DNA from: Ophiocordyceps camponoti-saundersi (nom. inval.)
Lineage: Eukaryota > Ascomycota > Sordariomycetes > Hypocreales > Ophiocordycipitaceae
Length of the DNA: 50,674 nucleotides
Direction of reading: 5' to 3'
NCBI GenBank assembly: GCA_003339415.1
Contig: PDHQ01000252.1
Span: 1-50,674 of the forward strand
The notes beneath the pieces are model-generated. The model saw nothing but the letters and a program-made list of their open reading frames with translations, was not told the origin of the DNA and did no database searches. This document shows positions 47,800 through 50,674 of this stretch, one piece after another (positions within the stretch are counted from its first letter, which is position 1; the number at the start of each line of letters is the position of its first letter). The position numbers and the translations under genes are program-made.

Positions 47800-49210
47800 G
47801 CGGCGCTGCTTCTTCGTAAATAATAACTCCCTAGCTAAGTAATAGCGGCGGCGCGATAGCGTCGGGGTTGTTAGTTTAGCGGTAGCAGCGACGGGTGCGG
47901 CGGCGGCGGTAGTAGTAGCGTTACGCTCTAAAGTAGTAACCCTTTCCTCTAATATTAAAATATTAACTAACCCCTTAAAGCCCGAAGGCTTATAAGGGGG
48001 GGTAATATTAAGGATAGCGTTAATATACTCCCTAGCTAAGATAAATTAGCTTTCCGCGTTTTATATAGTAAGATTAGGGATATAAATTATATAATAAAAG
48101 GAGTATTATTATATATAAGCTTAAGCTTAGCTAATATTATTAAGGCCTAAGCTACTATAATCGCCGCCTAAAGCGCTTTATTAGCCTTTATTACCGTTAG
48201 CGGATACTTAATATTAGCGGTAATATACTATACTATATAAGCTAAAACTTAGAGCTAAGGGGCTAGCGTATAAGTTTAGTACGAAGGTATATATTCTATA
48301 TAAGATATACGGGGTTTTTATTTCCCCGTACGCCTTAGTATTATAGCTTAGTTACGATACTTATATTCTTACTTAATATAGCGAAAATATAGATACTCCC
48401 GAAGAGCCCCCTTATTACTATTATTATCTTCCTTATCCTCGCCTTTATCGTTATTTTCGTTATTAACGGGGCCGGTAGCGGGGGTAGGAGGAGGAGAAGG
48501 AGAGGGAGCGGGAGTAAGGGCGGCGATAGCTACGGCGGCGGGGACGGGAGTCTTAGCCCGGGATATCTTCTTCCGCGAGATAAGCTACGGAAAATATAAT
48601 ATTAGTAAAAAAAAGCTGCTAGTTAGGTTAGATAAAAACTTACCGTAATAGGAGGAGGAGACGGGGAAAGCTAATAAAGGGCCTAAAGCTAAGAGCTTCT
48701 CTATATAATAACTTAAGAAATACCTAATAACGTTAGTAGCGCGTTTCTCTATAACCTAAATACGGGTTCGATAAGTTCTATATAGCGAGCTGCTAGTAAG
48801 ATTAAGGAAAAAGCTTACTTAAGGAGATAGAGGAGGAGAAGTAGAAAAAGAAGAAAGAGGAGGAGGGGGCTTAGAATAACGACGATCCTCCGCGGCCGAT
48901 TAATAGCTATAATAGCTATCGAACTAAGTATTAAAAGCTAGGAAATCCGCCTCTAAACCGAGGCCCCCGTTATCGCCCTCGATATCGGCGTTATCTTCGT
49001 CTTCGTTACCGTTTTTATTACTATTACTGTTATCGCCCTCGATATTCTTATTATCCTTATTAGCGATAGCGGCTATAGTAAAGTTAGTAGCGGCGCTAGC
49101 GGCGGCGGCGATATCTTAAAGATAACTATTATATTTACTAAGCTAAGATATCCTTATTAGTAGGAAAAACATTAGTATAATTAAACTCGTAGAACGGGCA
49201 GCGGATTTCC
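47800..49210 (-). pseudogene. Antisense reading frame in element B, low-complexity coiled-coil protein, unidentified
   Basis: On the minus strand this region reads like a former protein although pol runs the other way. From 49,210 down there is an Ala-rich start, then acidic Asn/Asp/Glu/Gly stretches (IEGDNSNSNKNGNEDED, GDNGGLGLEADFLAF at about 49,040-48,940) and a PPPPLSS segment near 48,860. SRKKISRAKTPVPAAVA and a Pro-rich run lie at about 48,570-48,480. A short coiled-coil LEERVTTLE precedes Ala repeats at about 47,950-47,880. Stops are few and of RIP type. No family is recognised. It may be an extra element gene or a captured host segment. Confidence 0.5.
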
Positions 49211-49400
49211 TTACTAATAACGATAATAATAATAGTATTAATAATAATAATAATAATAATAATAGGGCTATAGAAGGAAAAAAGGAAGGAATAAAAAGTT
49301 TAATAAGTAAGCGCTATAAAAGCTATAGAAAAGTAGGGCGGGCTAGCGGAAAATCTTTCGCCTAACCTTACTATATATTATATAATAGATCCCGCACTTA

Positions 49401-49418
49401 TAGGAGAGGGAAGGGACC
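49401..49418 (+). other. Element B polypurine tract
   Basis: AGGAGAGGGAAGGGA immediately upstream of the 3' LTR, the expected primer for plus-strand DNA synthesis. It confirms the plus orientation of B. Confidence 0.75.
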
Positions 49419-49421
49419 TTA

Positions 49422-49721
49422 TATTAAGGTCTAGCCTTTATATTATATTCGGGTTATAAACCTAAACGTTAAACTTATAAATTAGCCTTACGATTAAACG
49501 ATAAGGCTACCGCTATCTGGCTTAGAGGCTTATAGCGGAAGGATTAAATAGAACGGAATAGGAAGGATAGTTAAACGGGAAGGTAAATAGGCTCTAAAGG
49601 AAAGAGCGGTATATATAGCTATTTAGCACGCTAAAGTGCGGCTTCCTTAGAAGCTCTCTATGCGTGATTATTATTATATATAGCTTAGCAAATAAGTATC
49701 CCTTTAACTAGTCCCTTAACA
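49422..49721 (+). repeat. Element B 3' LTR
   Basis: 300 bp, ends TTAACA with the original CA preserved. Followed by TTTTA (TSD). Confidence 0.92.
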
Positions 49722-49726
49722 TTTTA
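49722..49726. other. Target-site duplication of element B (right)
   Basis: TTTTA, against TTCTA at 42,087-42,091. Confidence 0.75.
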
Positions 49727-50674
49727 TAAGGAAAGGTCTTAATTTTTTAAATTCTAAGGACTAATTAGGCCGTTTAGTTTTTATATTTTTCTTTAATAAA
49801 TAAACTTTATCGTTTTTATTAAATAAGGGTTCTTTTTCGCGTTTCTTATTATAATAATAACTAATTCTTTTAGCTATAAAATCTAATTCTAATTTTATAT
49901 AAGAATATAGAGATCTAAGCTATTCGGTATTTAGAATAGCTTTTTCGTTATTAGTTTTATCTAATAGGCCTAGTTTATAAGCTTCCGGGTTAAATCCGTA
50001 ATTCGCTATAGCGGGCGTTATTTTAATAGATTCCGATTCGGCGGTATTATAAGCTAACTAAGCTATAGGTAAGTTTATTACTTAGTTATCTTATTCGTAA
50101 TTAATATAGGCTCTAAGATATTATTTTAAAGTCTAATTTAAGCGTTCCGTAGCCCCGTTAGTTTCCGGGTAGAAAGTAGTATTTAATTTATATTTAGTTC
50201 CTAGCTTAAATATAAAGCTAGTTTAGAATTTAGAGTTAAACTTAGGGTCTCTATCGCTTATAATAACTTTAAGTAAGCCTCTATCTACTACTATTATTCT
50301 TAAGAATAAATAACTTAATTTTTTAGCAGATAAAGCCTTTATCGTAAGTATAAAATAGCCGTATTTAGTTAATCTATCGGTTATAACTAGAATAGAATTA
50401 TATTCCGTATTAGTTATAGGGTCTACCGATAAGGGTAATTTAACTATAAAATCTATAGCTATATTTTCCTAAGGTTATTCGGTAACTATTATAGGTTATA
50501 GAAATCCGTAAGGTTTATATCTTAAGGCTTTAGATTTATTATAAATATTATAGTTTTTAATAACTTTAATAATAGCTTTTTTAAGGTTTTTCGTATTATA
50601 ATAGGCTTTAATTCTATTATAAGTTTTTTATATTCCTTAATAGCCGTAAATAGGTAATTCGTAGAATTCTTTAA
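49727..50674 (-). pseudogene. Element C integrase core (upstream half), runs off the window
   Basis: The minus strand is open over long stretches. AIDFIVKLPLS (about 50,461-50,427) holds the first catalytic Asp and ITDRLTKYG follows. VIISDRDPKFNSKF (about 50,267-50,225) holds the second Asp, and TTFYPETNGATERLN (about 50,190-50,146) holds the Glu. The catalytic DDE triad is therefore intact and the usual QTDG is ETNG. One Trp codon after NSKF is now TAA. The frame continues at 42,091 after element B. The upstream RT of C is beyond the window end. Confidence 0.88.

Larger units (their letters stand above)
42092..49721 (+). mobile_element. Element B: chromodomain Ty3/Gypsy retrotransposon, 7.6 kb
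   Basis: Direct 300-bp LTRs (42,092-42,391 and 49,422-49,721), a 5-bp duplication and plus-strand pol with readable RT, RNase H, integrase and chromodomain make this a full-length element. It interrupts the integrase of element C. Decay is milder than in the left stack: long stretches of RT and RNase H lack stops, and several CA/TG remain. A 16-bp C run at 47,771-47,786 marks the end of pol. Between it and the 3' LTR lies about 1.6 kb with antisense coding character. Confidence 0.92.

Overview
The window looks like nuclear DNA of a filamentous ascomycete (Pezizomycotina). It is a transposon graveyard destroyed by repeat-induced point mutation (RIP), holding one gene island. The evidence is very AT-rich sequence almost without CA and TG dinucleotides (the RIP product of CpA to TpA), several stacked LTR retrotransposons, and one multi-exon gene with short fungal introns (GT donors, CTAAC/CTAAT branch points).

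The island at about 36,575-39,640 has ordinary base composition. It encodes a six-exon, 788-residue mitochondrial aconitate hydratase with a targeting peptide and all recognisable [4Fe-4S] and active-site residues. Its one clear defect is at intron 2: where homology puts the acceptor (after 37,573) the intron ends in AT, not AG. The codons concerned encode the active-site Asp-Ser-His, and no simple alternative splice keeps them. It is either a recently broken paralogue, an oddly spliced gene, or a sequence error.

Left of the island (1-36,240) is a nested retrotransposon stack. I could order it by target-site duplications (TSDs). A chromodomain Ty3/Gypsy element D (plus strand; candidate LTRs near 1,960-2,411 and 35,440-36,237) was hit by a Ty1/Copia element F (8,031-15,546, TSD tttag). 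It was also hit by an LTR element E with 186-bp LTRs (18,803-35,053, TSD attat). F later received a solo LTR of family A inside its own 3' LTR (14,649-15,258, TSD aaaac). E received a full 10.5-kb Gypsy element A on the minus strand (23,524-34,004, TSD ggggt, 604-bp LTRs). A large inverted repeat (arms of about 1.85 kb) lies at 2,985-7,225.

Right of the island there is AT-rich spacer, a worn copy of the E LTR, and a Gypsy element C on the minus strand (from about 40,572 to beyond the window end). The integrase of C is split by a 7.6-kb chromodomain Gypsy element B (42,092-49,721, plus strand, 300-bp LTRs, TSD ttcta/tttta). B carries pol on the plus strand and what looks like an unrelated antisense reading frame between pol and its 3' LTR. 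B and C are less decayed than the left stack.

I found no rRNA, tRNA, CRISPR array or cellular gene other than the aconitase. Retroelement domain calls rest on translating by eye and reading TAA/TAG as former CAA/CAG/TGG, so domain borders are approximate. LTR and TSD borders were read base by base.
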